A program made the position numbers and the translations under genes. The notes under the pieces are model-generated. The model saw nothing but the letters and a program-made list of their open reading frames with translations. It searched no databases and had not been told where the DNA came from. From Isoetes taiwanensis (Eukaryota > Streptophyta > Lycopodiopsida > Isoetales > Isoetaceae), in the NCBI GenBank assembly GCA_021234155.1, contig JAJEKV010000006.1, forward strand, positions 29,114,327 to 29,178,326: 64,000 nt of DNA. The letters are read 5' to 3'. Positions 32,441 to 44,382 of this stretch are shown in pieces. The first letter of the stretch is position 1; every line of letters begins with the position of its first letter.

Positions 32441-33189
32441 CAATCCCTAAATGTGCTTTGAATGTTCGTCGTAAGCATTTGCAGGATACATTACAAGGAG
32501 AAGTTATATGAAGACGCTACCCGCGTTTTATAAAACTTAAGGAGGGAAACCTCTCATTCCAATCTTTAAGAAACAAAGGATTGACCGTTTATGTCTATAA
32601 TAATACTTGGAACACAATGAGGTGATATTGAAGGAATTTTGGGCATATTATTCATTCTATTTTATCTAGAGGAAGTAAGTAAAGTTCTAGAATGACTAGC
32701 TGATAAAGGGAACGATTAGCAAGTAAGTTTACAAGATAAGTAAAACAACATTATCATAATATCCTGGGGGGTGCACACAATGGTACCATATAAAATACGT
32801 GCGTGTACGGATTGACATAGGCGTATACGTACGGATGACATAGGGGTCGAAAAATGCCTAGGTACGTTAGGGGGTAGGATGCAATGGTCTACCCCCATAT
32901 TTTCGTATACGTTAGGGGTATGTTTTTTTTTTTTTTGGGTCGAATAAACTTGAGGGCTCCCCGATCTCGGGCGGTCCCAGTACCACCGAGTACCATCGAG
33001 GCATTCGAGAGCTCACAGGAGCTTTTTCGACATCCGGCATTAGTCTCTTTTCCGGTCTCGATTCATTATTCACCTGGTTATTAAGTTGCGATGTTGATTC
33101 TTTGGGGTCGGGCTTCTGCGATATTCCGGTCATTTGGTTTGGCAGGGGTTTGGCAGTATTCACTTCTTCCAGTAGTGCTCCAAATAAAT

Positions 33190-33480
33190 CTCATTTGATC
33201 GGCATTTGGCATGGCACAAGAAGATACAGTAAGGCCAGTGTTCATTTTTCTAGAGAAGACTGAGATCGGGTATGTGCATTGGCCACCAAACTGTAGTTAC
33301 AGTGTTGTTCGAAGAGAGATAGAAGTAGATGAGTTAGATGCCATGAAGGGCAAAAACTTTTGTTTCTTGGTCAATGGAAAATGGCACTTCATTCTCGCTA
33401 TACACCCCATCTGTTGGAGACTACAGCAACCTTAAGAAGATCCTCATCACCTGTGACATTTGCTCAAGGGGTTTAAAACT
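33190..33480 (+). pseudogene. Gene fragment, unrecognised
   Basis: The frame from 33211 (MAQEDTVRPVFIF...) reads EIGYVHWPPNCSYSVVRREI and FLVNGKWHF, then shifts frame into SRYTPSVGDYSNLKK and ITCDICSRGLKLFPPSG. Composition and conserved-looking aromatic residues suggest an exon of a real protein, but I cannot name it. It lies in the putative Pack-type element. Confidence 0.4.
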
Positions 33481-33849
33481 CTTTCCACCAAGTGGTAAAC
33501 CCTCTCTTTATCTCTTTTTATATGAAGCATGATACTTTATATGTTGTATCTCTTTCTCTCATTCCCAAATACCTTGTTTCTGGAGCTTAGATAACTCTTT
33601 TCTCATGTTGTAATTCATTAACTTTTAGGACAGGTTCCATATAATTTGTTGTTGGAGTTTTAATGGCTGATGTGCCAAAACTTTCTGAGCTTTAGATTTC
33701 TTGTTTGCTAAGAATTTATATATTTTGCTGGCTGGAAGAAGTCTCTGCAGCAGGCCAGCATTTCTCATAATCCTGTCAAATGGCCAATGTGTATTCATGC
33801 TAGCTTAGATAGTCCATTTGATACAGATGTTGTTGTTAAGACTGCCCTT

Positions 33850-34160
33850 GTAAACATGTATGGTATTCGATAATATTTGTTCCAAGAATGTATCTGCATA
33901 CAATGCCATCATGGCTGCCTATGCACAAAATGACTATGGCAAAGAATGCCTTCAATTATTTCAAGAAATGCATGTTACCGAGCTGGCCAGAACGATTGAA
34001 GGGGTTTTTGGATTGCTCTGGCCTTGCAGCCTTGCACCTTTGCAAAGTGGTGAAGAAATACATACTCAAATATTGGCCTGTGGTTTTGAATCAGAGTAGC
34101 TGAATGTTGGGACTGCACTTGTGAATATGTATGGTAAATGTGGATCTTCTTTTTGCATCT
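33850..34160 (+). pseudogene. PPR fragment
   Basis: NVSAYNAIMAAYAQNDYGKECLQLF and GEEIHTQILACGFESE, then a stop and NVGTALVNMYGKCG: about one and a half PLS repeats. Stops and loss of the preceding repeats show it is a fragment. Confidence 0.75.
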
Positions 34161-34860
34161 AGTCATGCAGGTCTGCTTCATAGCTTTTGCAATTTGTAGT
34201 AGGATGTCTACAGTCTTTGAAAGAGGCTTTAGTTTTTTGCTTCCTTGGCACTAAGATTATTAGTCATGAGTTCAAGAACAAGGCATCTTCTCTTCTATCT
34301 ATTTTACCATTAACAGGCCTAATAGTTGAACTATGGGAGACGAATTCATATCCACTATTGTTGAGAACACCTCAATTTCTTTGTTGAAAGCCCACGTTCC
34401 TTGGAGGTTTCTATGAAGAAAAAAGCTTAAAGATTGTAAGGATAACACCTCCTGGAATCCATGTGTTTACTACCGCTTTGTCTTTGATGGCAAGTGGTTG
34501 GTAGTGGCTACAAGAAGAACAGGTGAGTACAGACATATTGAGGTTTATGATTTAACTTCTAAATCTTTTATTGAAGTTACTAGAAAAATTTCTCCCCACA
34601 GCTTGTTTCACCACTTCCTAGGCTATCTGTTGTCAGATCAAGTGGATATTTTCCAGCCTTTTCCCCAGATGGCTCTTTGCTTGCATACATACCTGATTTG
34701 GTGAAGAAATACATACTCAAGTGCTAAGCTGTGGTTTTGAATCAGAGTAGCTGAATGTTGGGACTGCACTTGTGAATATATATGGTAAATGTGGATCTTC
34801 TTTTTGCTTCTAGTCATGCAGGTCTGCTAGTCATGCAGGTCTGCTTCATAGCTTTCCAGT
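34022..34860. repeat. Local duplication, two copies of about 140 bp
   Basis: 34022-34170 and 34697-34860 share GGTGAAGAAATACATACTCA, GTGGTTTTGAATCAGAGTAG and GGTAAATGTGGATCTTCTTT. The second copy has an extra internal duplication of TAGTCATGCAGGTCTGCT. The copies bracket the TolB-like fragment, so the latter entered between two halves of a PPR exon. Confidence 0.8.
34470..34700 (+). pseudogene. TolB/WD40-like beta-propeller fragment
   Basis: GKWLVVATRRTGEYRHIEVYDLTSKSFIEV, broken here into shorter matching pieces, then FPAFSPDGSLLAYI after a frameshift. The SPDGSxLAY box and the EVYDL strand are typical of TolB-like propellers. It is about one and a half blades long, an isolated fragment. 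Confidence 0.6.
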
Positions 34861-34899
34861 TGAAACGTAGTCGGGTGTCCTTAAATTCTTTATCAATGC

Positions 34900-35330
34900 A
34901 ACCTTGTCTTGTTCATAACCCCTTCAATCAGATAATGTCTTGGGGAACTCTTTAATTGACATGTATTTAAAATGCGGGAGTCTGGATGATGCATTCGCAG
35001 TCTTCCAAAGGATAGAAAATTGGAATGTGGTGTCATCCCAAAGCAATGTAGGTCTGACAGGGCTGGAACGCTTTGTAGCTTGTTAATACCATTTTCAGTG
35101 ATGAATTGTTTTGAGGAAATGCAGAAGGAGGTTTAAAGCCAAACATTGTGACTTGGAACGCCGTCAATGCAGCACACGTGCAACATGGACAAGATCTTTT
35201 AGCTTTGGAAAGTTTTAAAAGGCTGCAGTGTGAAGGCATGCAGCCGAATGAGATAACATTTTTGAGCGTTTTGAAAGCATGTTCAAGCATTGGAGCAATA
35301 GATCAGGGCAGACTTATTCATGAGCAATAA
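34900..35330 (+). pseudogene. PPR fragment with near-intact last repeats
   Basis: LGNSLIDMYLKCGSLDDAFAVF (about 34935-35000), a disrupted stretch, then an open frame with NIVTWNAVNAAHVQHGQDLL and MQPNEITFLSVLKACSSIGA, ending DQGRLIHEQ and a stop at 35328. Clear PLS-class repeats, no tail domain. Confidence 0.75.
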
Positions 35331-35374
35331 TTTCTAGCTTCGTGGACCTAATACGAACATTTGTCTTTTTACAG

Positions 35375-35690
35375 GTGATATCATAGTATCAGTGAGAGAA
35401 CATATTACATCCCAAGCTCATGTTAAGAAATATGAAGACAATAGAAAGAAACCTGGTCGCCCATCTAAGTTCTCCACTCTAGAGGCAAATCAGAAATCGT
35501 TGTTTACTTTCATGCCACGAGGTAAGGTTTTTCAGCTTAAGCACTGCTTTAAAGGCCTGATCTTTATTTATGTTCAATGCTTAACTTATTTTGTTGGTCA
35601 ATAGTGTCAAGTAGCAGCGATGGCACAAGCGGAGCAGGGTCAAGTGGAGAAGGATCAAGTGCTGCAATGGGAAGTAAGTCATTAAGATCG
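35375..35690 (+). pseudogene. BED-like zinc-finger N-terminal fragment
   Basis: VREHITSQAHVKKYEDNRKK, then GRPSKFSTLEANQKSLF, a splice-like junction and SSSSDGTSGAGSSGEGSS. The H-x-S-x-xH end of a zinc finger followed by a short Ser-rich linker resembles the N-terminus of hAT-type or CGGBP-like proteins. No dimerisation domain follows. Confidence 0.5.
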
Positions 35691-35799
35691 TAAGAATAGA
35701 AATAGTGATCCAATCTCGCTGATTTATAAGATTGTAAATCCAGGATATTTAGTGCCTCTATAAGCACTGCAGAGGTTAAATAAAACCTCTGCAGAATAA

Positions 35800-36430
35800 G
35801 TGGTTTATTTCTGCAGTGTATAAGTGATGAGCAGTTTCCAAGTGAAGCCAGGATCATGCCACTCAAGGTGGTTGCAGACAGTTGGAAGAATACCAAACGG
35901 TTTTGGTTTCAAGCTCAACCGCAAAGTTCCTGTAAAACTATTATTGTCCAAGGCAACATATTGAAGAAGAGTGAGATTTCGAAACCAAGGTGGAATGTTG
36001 CCGCTTAAGGCATTGAAATGCAATTGCAAATTGTATAAGCTCTGCAGCTGGGCAAGCTCCAATGGTAAAGCTGCCAACTTGTTGCCACCCAATAAAAGAT
36101 CTGAGGCTAGTAAGGTTTCCAAGGCAGCCCGGTATTTGGCCACTCAACATAGTTGAATCCATGTACAATAACTCCAAATTACGCATGTGACAAAGTTCAA
36201 ATGTATTACACGAGTGCGGGAAATGGTTGTGTGCCAGTGTTACCTTAGTAAGGGTACTGCAATTTGAAAGCCATGTTGGGAATTGGCCACTGAATGAATT
36301 GTTCAACAAATCAAGAACTGTCAAATTCTGCAGTCCACCTAGTTCGGGAGACAAGGGTGCTCTCAGTTTAGAGTCACGAATGTAAAGCTCAGATAGAGCA
36401 GTGAGGTTTGTAACATTGAGGTTAAATAAA
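35800..36430 (-). pseudogene. Leucine-rich-repeat receptor-like fragment
   Basis: Reading leftward: LGGLQNLTVLDLLNNSFSGQ, LSNCSTLTKVTLAHNHF, MRNLELLYMDSTMLSGQIP, a frameshift near 36110, then NKLAALPLELAQLQSLYNLQ and LTLLQYVALDNNSFTG. Five to six plant-type LRR units (LxxLxxLxLxxNxLSGxIP), without signal peptide, membrane span or kinase. Fragment of an extracellular LRR protein. Confidence 0.85.
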
Positions 36431-36451
36431 ACTGCAGAGGTTAACTGGATT

Positions 36452-37163
36452 TTAGAACTTATTGCTTAGAAATTGTTTGAAGCTTGGTTTTTCTAGCAAC
36501 CATTACATGGGTAGGGTTTACATGGGTAAGGTTTCCAGAATTACTTGCTCATTATATACTGGAGCAATTCACATGTATTTTTAAGTTGAATCCCTTATGA
36601 GTACTGATATTCAATTAAACCATTGTTATTAATGTGAAAATTCCATCTTGAAATGACATTCCTTCCAAGTGCAAACCTTAGAAGAACTAGAAAATAAATA
36701 ACTAAATCCTTTTAGAGTGGGTGGCAAAGGGCCGTTGTAGGCATGTATTTGTAGGTGAATAGTGCACTACTTGTTCGAGCTTCAATGCTATCGCCCCAGG
36801 TATTGCAAAAAAATTTCAATGGCCCTTAGCCTATTAAATTGAAAACCGCATTTGTGGTTCATTGATATTGCAAACACCAATTAAAAATAGACTTATTGCT
36901 TAGGAATTGTTTGAAGCTTGGTTTTTCTAACAAACATTGGGTAAGGTTTCCAGAATTACTTGCTCATTATATACTGGAGCAATTCACATGGATTTTCGAG
37001 TTGAATCCCTTATGAGTACTAATAGTTCAATTAAACCATTGTTATTCAAATGTGAAAATTCCATCTTGAAAAAACATTCCAAGTGCAACCCTTAGAAGAA
37101 CTAGAAAATAATTAACTAAATCCTTTTAGTGGGTGGCAAAGGGCCGTTGTAAGCATGTATTTG
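36452..37163. repeat. Direct repeat, two copies of about 280 bp
   Basis: 36452-36745 and 36893-37163 share CTTATTGCTTAG, GAATTACTTGCTCATTATAT, ACTGGAGCAATTCACATG and CCTTTTAGAGTGGGTGGCAAAG-like ends. They lie between the LRR fragment and the right end of the putative Pack element. Confidence 0.85.
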
Positions 37164-37808
37164 TAATTGACTGCAATGGGATTAGAAAAATGTATAGATG
37201 CAATTGGTGTTGGGGTGTCACGAATATGAATATTGGATTTCTATGAATACTTTCTATTTTGTCTATAAGTTATTTGACCATGTGCGAGACCATGTGTTAA
37301 CTTTCCCCTTAAGGTTCAAGAACTGACCAATTCACATGGCAATAAATAAGCCAATGGTTCACGTGATATGCTTCACCTCGAGTGTTATGATTGTCCTTCA
37401 TCCCCAAGTTAAGCCCGAGTTAAACCTTAAACCTACTTAACACTCAACCCGGTCAATCAAGTAGTCAACTATATACACAATCCCTACACAATTTGATTGA
37501 GGGCACTTGTGGACGGGCTTGTATCGGCTTATGGCCTGTCTAAATTTATGAAACTGATTATAAAAATATGGTAAGGGTTTGGTTGAATTTAGAAAATTCA
37601 TTGTACAAATATGGTAAGGGGTTTGAAGGAATTTATAGAACTCATCGTACATATATGGTAGGGGGTATATCTAGAGTTTCTAAAAAATTCCGTATAAGGG
37701 GATTTTTTTCTAGTTTTTTAACCGTATAAGGGCCTTTTTCTTTAACCCTGTGCACGCACATGCCATATAGACCTTACATTAGTTGCACCCCCGGGGATTT
37801 TGCTATAA

Positions 37809-38840
37809 TACCAGGTAAAGGGAGCCCCTGAGGAATCAGCCGAACCTGCATAGGGCAACACTTGTTAAACACATTATACCACCTGATTATAGAGCTCCCT
37901 CTGTGAAACCACCATCTCCCATAATCAGAATGTGCTAAGGACTCTGAAGCTCTACCCTAATCAAGCAAAAACATTCTGGCAATCGAAATGGGTAAGAGGA
38001 GTCCGAGAAATTAGCCGGTGACGTAACGCCTGAACAAAAAGAATGGAAACAAGGATCTATTTAAATGGGATCAGCTGCACCCACCGCATCTATCGGACCC
38101 CTAAGCCCAGGGCCCTGCCAGTTACCCGGTTGGAGCTTCCACCATCCACAACGAAGGTGACCGTGAGTTTACAGTGAACAGTGGGTTTTGAGCAGTCACC
38201 AGCATATTCTAGGTATATTTTAGTATATACTTAGGATATACCCAAAACCCACATAAACAAGGGTTTGCCCTCTTACGGGCAACCCAAAAACATCAAAATT
38301 ATGAATAATCTATTGTTTAAATTTGGTTTTTTTGAGGTCCAGAAAACTTTTTGGAATTTTTCCTTAATTTGACTTCCTAAGATTTCCAGGGTTTTAACGG
38401 CCGAAAAATAATTCTGATTTGCCAAAAATTGGGAAAATTTTCTTAACCTTGATTTCGGGTTTCAAATTTGCCCTTTCTGATTTCGACTCTTCCAATCCGG
38501 CATGCATATGCCACGACAAACAGCAAGGAGGATGAGTGGAAGACCTTGGGCCTGCTATAGATTTGGGCTTCAAGATGGAAAAATTTTCTAAAATTGGCAG
38601 GATCGATGGTGCCAGGTTCGCAAAGTCTTGGAGATTGCAGGGGTGATCAGAGCAGAAACTACTTCTTAGAGCTATCCAAGGTTTATGGTTCTGATGGATG
38701 ACTACAACTGAACAGGTAAACTTGGAATATCAAGCATTTTCATTTGGTTGACAAAGAACTAAGAAGCTGGACGTTTCCTTGGTGCAGGCTTTCCTTGGTG
38801 CCAGCTATGGATGATGCAATCTATGGCTAGCTTAGATGGT
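37809..38840. other. No gene recognised
   Basis: Contains CAGCTGCACCCACCGCATCT and a TAGTATATACTTAGGATATAC stretch around 38220. No open frame above 60 codons with sensible composition. Confidence 0.4.
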
Positions 38841-40190
38841 AGGAAGGATTAGGTTTCCAGATGGCAGAGCATGAATCAAGTTTTTATCTGTGGTCATCAT
38901 TCTTATGGTCAGCATACTTTGTTTTATTGTTTTCCTTTCTATATGTACATATTTTCTACATAAATCCAGCTTGGGTTTTGCAAAAACGAAGCAAAGGAGA
39001 CCATAATATGGCTCTGTTAAACTGTATCCTAATGCAGAGGCCCCCCAGAGCCTGTCCATCTTTTGCAACTCGATAGATTGAAAATTTGATTTCTTTTCAA
39101 GCCACTGTTTCTACGGCATCATAACACGTTTTCTTGAGCCTCAAGCACCTTGCAAAACCTAGATTCTTCCATAAAATTTGCTCTATACTAGGGTTCTATA
39201 CTAGAGTTTTATCTCTATATGTATGCATTTACAAGTCACACCTATGCCATTATTTCAACCCAAAAATGGGCTCAAGGTTTCTTAGCATGCAATTATCTTG
39301 GATGAAAGAGTTTGGGACATTTCTGTTTAAACTCCCATTGCCTTACTTCTCAGAAATTTTGGAATGTTTGTGCTTTTAAATACCGCTCGAAAGAAGGTAG
39401 ATGTGCTCTAACTAAAGAGATTGAAAATTGTTTTGTAATGAGCATAGCTTCTGATGGACTTAACAAGAATGAATCTACACATTTCTTGAAAACCGTTTTT
39501 GTGTTTCTTTTATTCTTTCCCTTAAATATCCATGATTAAGGACGATGCTATTGTTTTCTATTGTGCAGTTTTGAAGCACTCATTCTAGATGCATGAAGCT
39601 TGGAATTGCTGATATGCTTTGCCATTTTCCATTTGCCAGGTATTGTGTTGTCCTTTGCCATATGCATAAATCCGATTGTAATCCTTCAAAGTAGACATAG
39701 TTTTACTCTTCTCTTTGTGCCCAAAACTGATAAATCTTCTTTAACATTTTCTATAGAATGGAAAGCATCACAACCCCCAGCTCCAACTAATAGGTACTCA
39801 TCAGATTTTAGCATATAGAAAGCATTTTAGCATGTTTGCAGCACTCTAGCAAGAGAGTTCCAGTTTGCATGTGCTTCCACGGTGATGCTTTCAAGATATA
39901 ACCCATGAAATATGTCCATTGTCAAATTGTCAGTTTTATTTTGAGTGAGATGCATGGAACAAAAAGAAGGCTTATTCATTGCTTTCATCAGTGCTCTGCC
40001 ATCTATTTATCTGTTATGTAGGTGCCAGTGGCTTTGTTGCAACGATGGCAGGCATATCCACAAAGCAATTTCACCAAGGTGTCACAAGGTACTCATCTGC
40101 CACCACAAGTGTCTTAGAATTTTGTGCCAATTTGGGACTCAACAGCTTTATATCATTCTTCTATACTGTGACGTTCCAGGTATCTATACG
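38840..40190 (+). pseudogene. Fragments of an unidentified gene
   Basis: A 71-codon frame at 38861-39076 starts MAEHESSFYLWSSF and has one hydrophobic span. At 40021-40179 an exon-like segment bounded by TATGTAG and CCAG|GTATCT reads GASGFVATMAGISTKQFHQG and then SVLEFCANLGL. Splice-like borders and composition argue for a former gene, but I cannot name the protein and intervening sequence has no clear exons. Confidence 0.35.
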
Positions 40191-40531
40191 GTATACGTAT
40201 GCATACCATGACACGTCACCAGGACTCAATGGGCTTAGTGGTCCAAGTGAGGGTTACCCATAATGGTTTTTATTAGCTATGTTAATAAAGCCAAAGGGAT
40301 AATTATGAGTTATAATGGCTTAATTAACCTAATTAAGTTATTATGGTCTAATTAGCTAATTATCACCAATAAGGGGGTGCCACATGGCCCAAATCGATTG
40401 GCCAGAAGGGACTTACTATTTTGGGCCTAGGAATAGGGGTCCTACCCCAATTTCTCTCCCAAATTCGAATTGGGATTGAGGAGGAGCAGCAGCCAGTAGC
40501 CTAAGCTAGTTTTGCCAACACTTGTTTTGTG
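40191..40531. other. No gene recognised
   Basis: Contains GGGGGTGCCACATGGCCCAA and a CCAATTTCTCTCCCAAATTCGAATTGG region with inverted symmetry. It may be LTR-derived, but there is no partner. Confidence 0.35.
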
Positions 40532-41560
40532 AGGGCTCACAAATTCACAAAAATGAGAAAATAGATAACTTTTTCTCTGTGGTTGGATGTCTAATGGATT
40601 TGTTAACACATATCACTATACAACTTCACTCACTACTTTGTACATTTGTTGCATTCATCCAATTGATCTCAAAGGTCCAGGACTGGATGCTCACCCAATA
40701 GATCTACTAAGTCTATAAAATTCCATTCTACATTCCTCAAAAACATAGTTCTCCATCGTACTGTCAATGCAATCCAACTATAGCTTCTCCCTCTGCTTTA
40801 ACCTTGCTCCCTTCCACTTTTCAACTCTTCGAACTTAACTCAAGATCCACTTGACAACTCCACACTGTCCACCATGTTCTAAAAATTTCTAGAAACCCAG
40901 AAAAGCTCTACAATCTTACAAACATGAACCAAACTCCTCCAAATTCAAAACACTCCAACCTTGCACTATAGGAAATTGTAGATGCAATTCAAAACAATCT
41001 ACAAAAATCATGATAACACCTACGAAAATCTAGACCCCTTAAAAATGTCACTACAAACACAAAACATAGACGTACGCCACCACAAGAAATCTTTGTGAAG
41101 TCTCTAGATATCATAGAGGTACATACAACCTTCAGCAACGAAATCTACAGCATCTTTCATTGCATTGTTCAAATGCGTCAAGCTCCGAATCCATAAGGAG
41201 ATGCAATGGCGGAGAGCAAAGCGCAACAAGAGCATGCGCCCTTAGAAATTTTTTGAACGGAAGTGGAAACCCTTCCTATTTTCCCCCATTTGTGGAAACC
41301 CTTCCTATTTTCCCATGGCTTTGGAAAATAGGAAGGGTTTCCATTTGAATTAAAATTTGAATTCTCGGGTGTCGTGCATATTTATGGGCGGCATGCGTCT
41401 TGAAAGGCATGATCCATAAATGTACGTGTCAATATTAAAAATATTAAAAAAAATGGAAACCCTTCCCATTTTCCGTGGAAACCCTTCCGATTTTCAAATG
41501 GGAAACCCTTTCTATTTTCCATGGAAACCCTTCCTATTTTCTATGTAAAATAAGAAGGGT
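40532..41560. repeat. Duplicated block D, copy 1, ending in GGAAACCCTTCC hairpins
   Basis: About 1.03 kb at roughly 95 percent identity with 57893-58914. The last 300 bp carry nine or so GGAAACCCTTCC(T)ATTTTCC units in both orientations, able to form hairpins. For example, arms of 21 bp at about 41294-41343 are separated by CATGGCTTT. A short frame with ATG at 41203 (MAESKAQQEHAPLEIF) is present in both copies but is too short to call. Confidence 0.9.
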
Positions 41561-41873
41561 TTTTATGGAAATTTGGAAGGGTTTCCACGGGAGGCCAAAC
41601 CAAATCGGGAGTACTTAGAACCATGAGTGTAGTGGCTTGAAAATAAAAAAAAAAACTATAATTCCCCACGACGCAACAAAATGCAAAAAAAAAAATTATA
41701 CTTCGCCACGAAGTAACAAAGCCATAAATTCAGCATGGCATAAAACGCTGACCTCTCTCCCGGACAAACGGACTACAGAAATCTGCTGCCAATTTCGAAG
41801 CTCAGGTATAGCATCAATCTGTCGGATCAATTTCTCTGCAGGGCATTAATTTTCGTTGTGGATCGAGGAAGAA

Positions 41874-43392
41874 ATGGCGGGCCGTATGAAATTGAGCCCG
41901 TGAAGGTCTTTGAGTGCGCCATAGCACGGAGATTCGGAATTAAAAAACGGGGCCATTCAATCTTGGGCCCCAAAAAGGAGAAGCATCGGGGCAAGCCGAA
42001 CCCGTTCGGCTGATCCATGGATTCGCGGCCGACAGGATGGATCAATCAATCTCTGCGGATCTCGCCAAGCATTTCGCCCTCGCTGTTCGGGATCTCGTTT
42101 TCTTCGGCAATTCCTTCCACGGATGCCGCAGGATCGGTCGGAAATTTTCCAGGCCCAATGCATGCTCCTCTCCCGCAGCGCCCTCAAAATCGAAGCAGGC
42201 CTCATTAGCGTGGGCACCGGCTATGGCGGCATCATCGCATACCATTTGGCCAATTTGGCCCCCCTTTTGATCCGCAAGGTCGTCATCGCCAGCTCCGGCG
42301 TTTGCATGACCCCCTCCTCCAACGACAGACTGCTTCGCCAATTCAATGCCATGCATATCACAGACATTTTTCTTCCTCGAGAGATCTCTGTCATCAAAAA
42401 GAACATCAACAATGCCCTCTATAAACCCCTTAAATTCATCCCCGATTTCCTCGTCCGAGATTTTGAAAATGTGCGTCTTGTGCTTAATTTGTTCGATTCC
42501 TCTTATGGGCTTTCAATATCAAGCAGAAAATTTGATTGCTTTTTGTTCAATTGCAGGTTTTTGGAGGTAACAGAGGGCAGAAAATTGAGCTGCTCAATGA
42601 AATGGTCACAGGTACTGAAAATGTGCCACCTCTTCCTGTTATATCACAGGTAAAATCGCTCGCAGATTTTGATCAGTTATTGCATGGAAGATCAGGGGTT
42701 TTATGTTTGGGAATTTCGGCAGGAGGTGTTGATCTTGTGGGGAGATTTTGACAGAGTTTTTGATGTGGAGCTTGCACATAAGCTTCATGAGTAAGTGACT
42801 AAGGGCCTTTTCACACGATGTCTTATAATATGGCTGTCCTATTTCATATAAGACATCATTTGTGACTCCAAAGCAAAAAATAAGACACACAAATATAAGT
42901 TGTTTTCACACTACAGGGTGTCTTATGTAAATGAGACACTAACAAATACTAGTGTGAAAACCATCACAAAATAAGACCACACATTATTTTGAATATGATT
43001 GGTCAATAGAATAAAATAGAATATAATAAGTGGTGTCTTATTTTATACCGGGGGAAATCCCCCGGTATAAAATAAGACTCCATTCCCCTTACCGAACCTA
43101 TCCAAACCTACCCGAACCTAAATAAGACATGTCTTATATGGCTCCGTGTGAAAACCAATTCTTCTTAAATGTTGACATGGACCAATAGTATGCCTTAAAA
43201 TATAAGACACACTAGTCGTGTGAAAAGAATGATATACACTAAACAAGGTACTAATAAAAAGAATATTTTTGCAGGCATTTATTAGGCAGAGCCCGAATAG
43301 AGATCATCCCAAGAACTGGCCATGTGCCCCAAATTGAGAAACCAAAAGAATTCAACAAGCACGTCATAGCATTCTTAAATGGTGGAAAATAA
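41874..43392 (+). pseudogene. Alpha/beta-hydrolase pseudogene, copy 2
   Basis: Paralogue of 17306-18674 within a shared block 41630-43545. It keeps the start ATG (41874, MAGRMKLSP), which copy 1 lost, but has stops within the first 15 codons, indels before the nucleophile region and GTGYGG instead of GTSYGG, so the catalytic Ser is replaced by Gly. From LLRQFNAMHI on it is well preserved: DFEN, an 80-bp intron, VFGGNRGQKIELLNEMVTG and, past a MITE insertion, RARIEIIPRTGHVPQIEKP with the catalytic His and the normal stop. The two copies are broken at different places, so the duplication came first. Confidence 0.85.
42803..43227. mobile_element. MITE with CCTTTTCACACGA terminal repeats and internal 44-bp palindrome
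   Basis: Absent from hydrolase copy 1. The left end GGGCCTTTTCACACGATGTC and right end ACTAGTCGTGTGAAAAG are inverted for about 25 bp; TGTCTTATA/TATAAGACA motifs recur inside. The left flank is TAA, suggesting a PIF/Harbinger (Tourist-like) element, but the right flank is not a clean match. 43035-43078 is a perfect palindrome (21-bp arms around AA). Confidence 0.75.
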
Positions 43393-43545
43393 GCATTTCG
43401 TATGATGACTTTTTCCCCGCTTGAAGTTTTTGGCAAACAAGATTAAGAATTTGGAATTTGACCTCGCCCATCTCGAAGAAAGTGGTGCAACATTAAACAT
43501 ATTACAATATGGTGAAAAATACATTATATTTCATTATATTATAGA

Positions 43546-44382
43546 GGTATACAAGAATTTAGCGTAGCGTCGGCGGAGCTGGCACCCTGGGCACCCCTAG
43601 GAGAGGAGGATTGCATTATTGATATTGTTGATGCAATTCGTCTAGAATCAAATGATTGAGGAGGGTTTGAATTGCAATAATAATAGATCAGTTACCTTTA
43701 ATAGTTTCATGGCCTATCAATCACAATCATATAGACAATATCATATATCATAGCACGTTTTCTACTCGGGGGCCGGGGGGCTGGGGGACACCTATCATAT
43801 AGGGGGTACCTCATGTGCGTGCAAAGGGGTCGCCAAAAACCCCCTTGTACACGCCTTATGAGATCTTTTAAAAACCCTCTTTTTAGCCACATATTGTACC
43901 AGAGTCACCTAGAAGAAAACCCCATAGGTAAAAGTATATGTATGGTTCAAGCCCAAAATAAACCCTTTTGGGTCACTCACTTGAAATCGTATGGATAAAA
44001 CTATGTGAACCCCCTTTGTTCTTCTAGTTTTCACTTCGGTTCCTCTGGTGATACATACATATGTAAACATGGGTAAAAGCTTGTAAGTGCAATGAGAGAT
44101 GAATGTTTGAAGAATTATGAAATGTGGTTTTAGCATTGAGGAGGGGTAGAAAAAGGCATAATGCTATTTTCTAGCAAGCGGTGTTCCTAGATTGGGTTGA
44201 CTTTTAATGATAGCTAGATCATGACAAATACTTAGCAAACATTGATAAATGCTACGCATATATATTACTATTTATTTATTTATTTATTTATTTGGCCTTG
44301 CTCACTTAGGGCCTTGAGAGCAAAGTACATCATATTTTTAATATCAAAGTACGATGGCTATCTATTGCCTTCAAATATAATC
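43546..44382. other. No gene recognised
   Basis: Spacer with a (TTTA)n run at 44268-44290 and a G-rich stretch CGGGGGCCGGGGGGCTGGGG at 43769-43788, a possible G-quadruplex. Confidence 0.4.

Larger units (their letters stand above)
32747..37808. mobile_element. Putative Pack-type TIR element carrying gene fragments
   Basis: The left end (ATTATCATAATATCCTGGGG, from about 32747) and the reverse complement of the right end (ending about 37808; ATTATAGCAAAATCCCCGGG) align for about 55 bp at roughly 70 percent identity. Shared marks are GGGGGTGCA, AATG and TGCGTG at matching spacing. Between them lie pieces of at least four unrelated genes (PPR, TolB-like, BED-like, LRR) on both strands and no transposase. 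This is the hallmark of Pack-MULE or Pack-CACTA elements. No target duplication was identified, so the boundaries are provisional. Confidence 0.45.
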
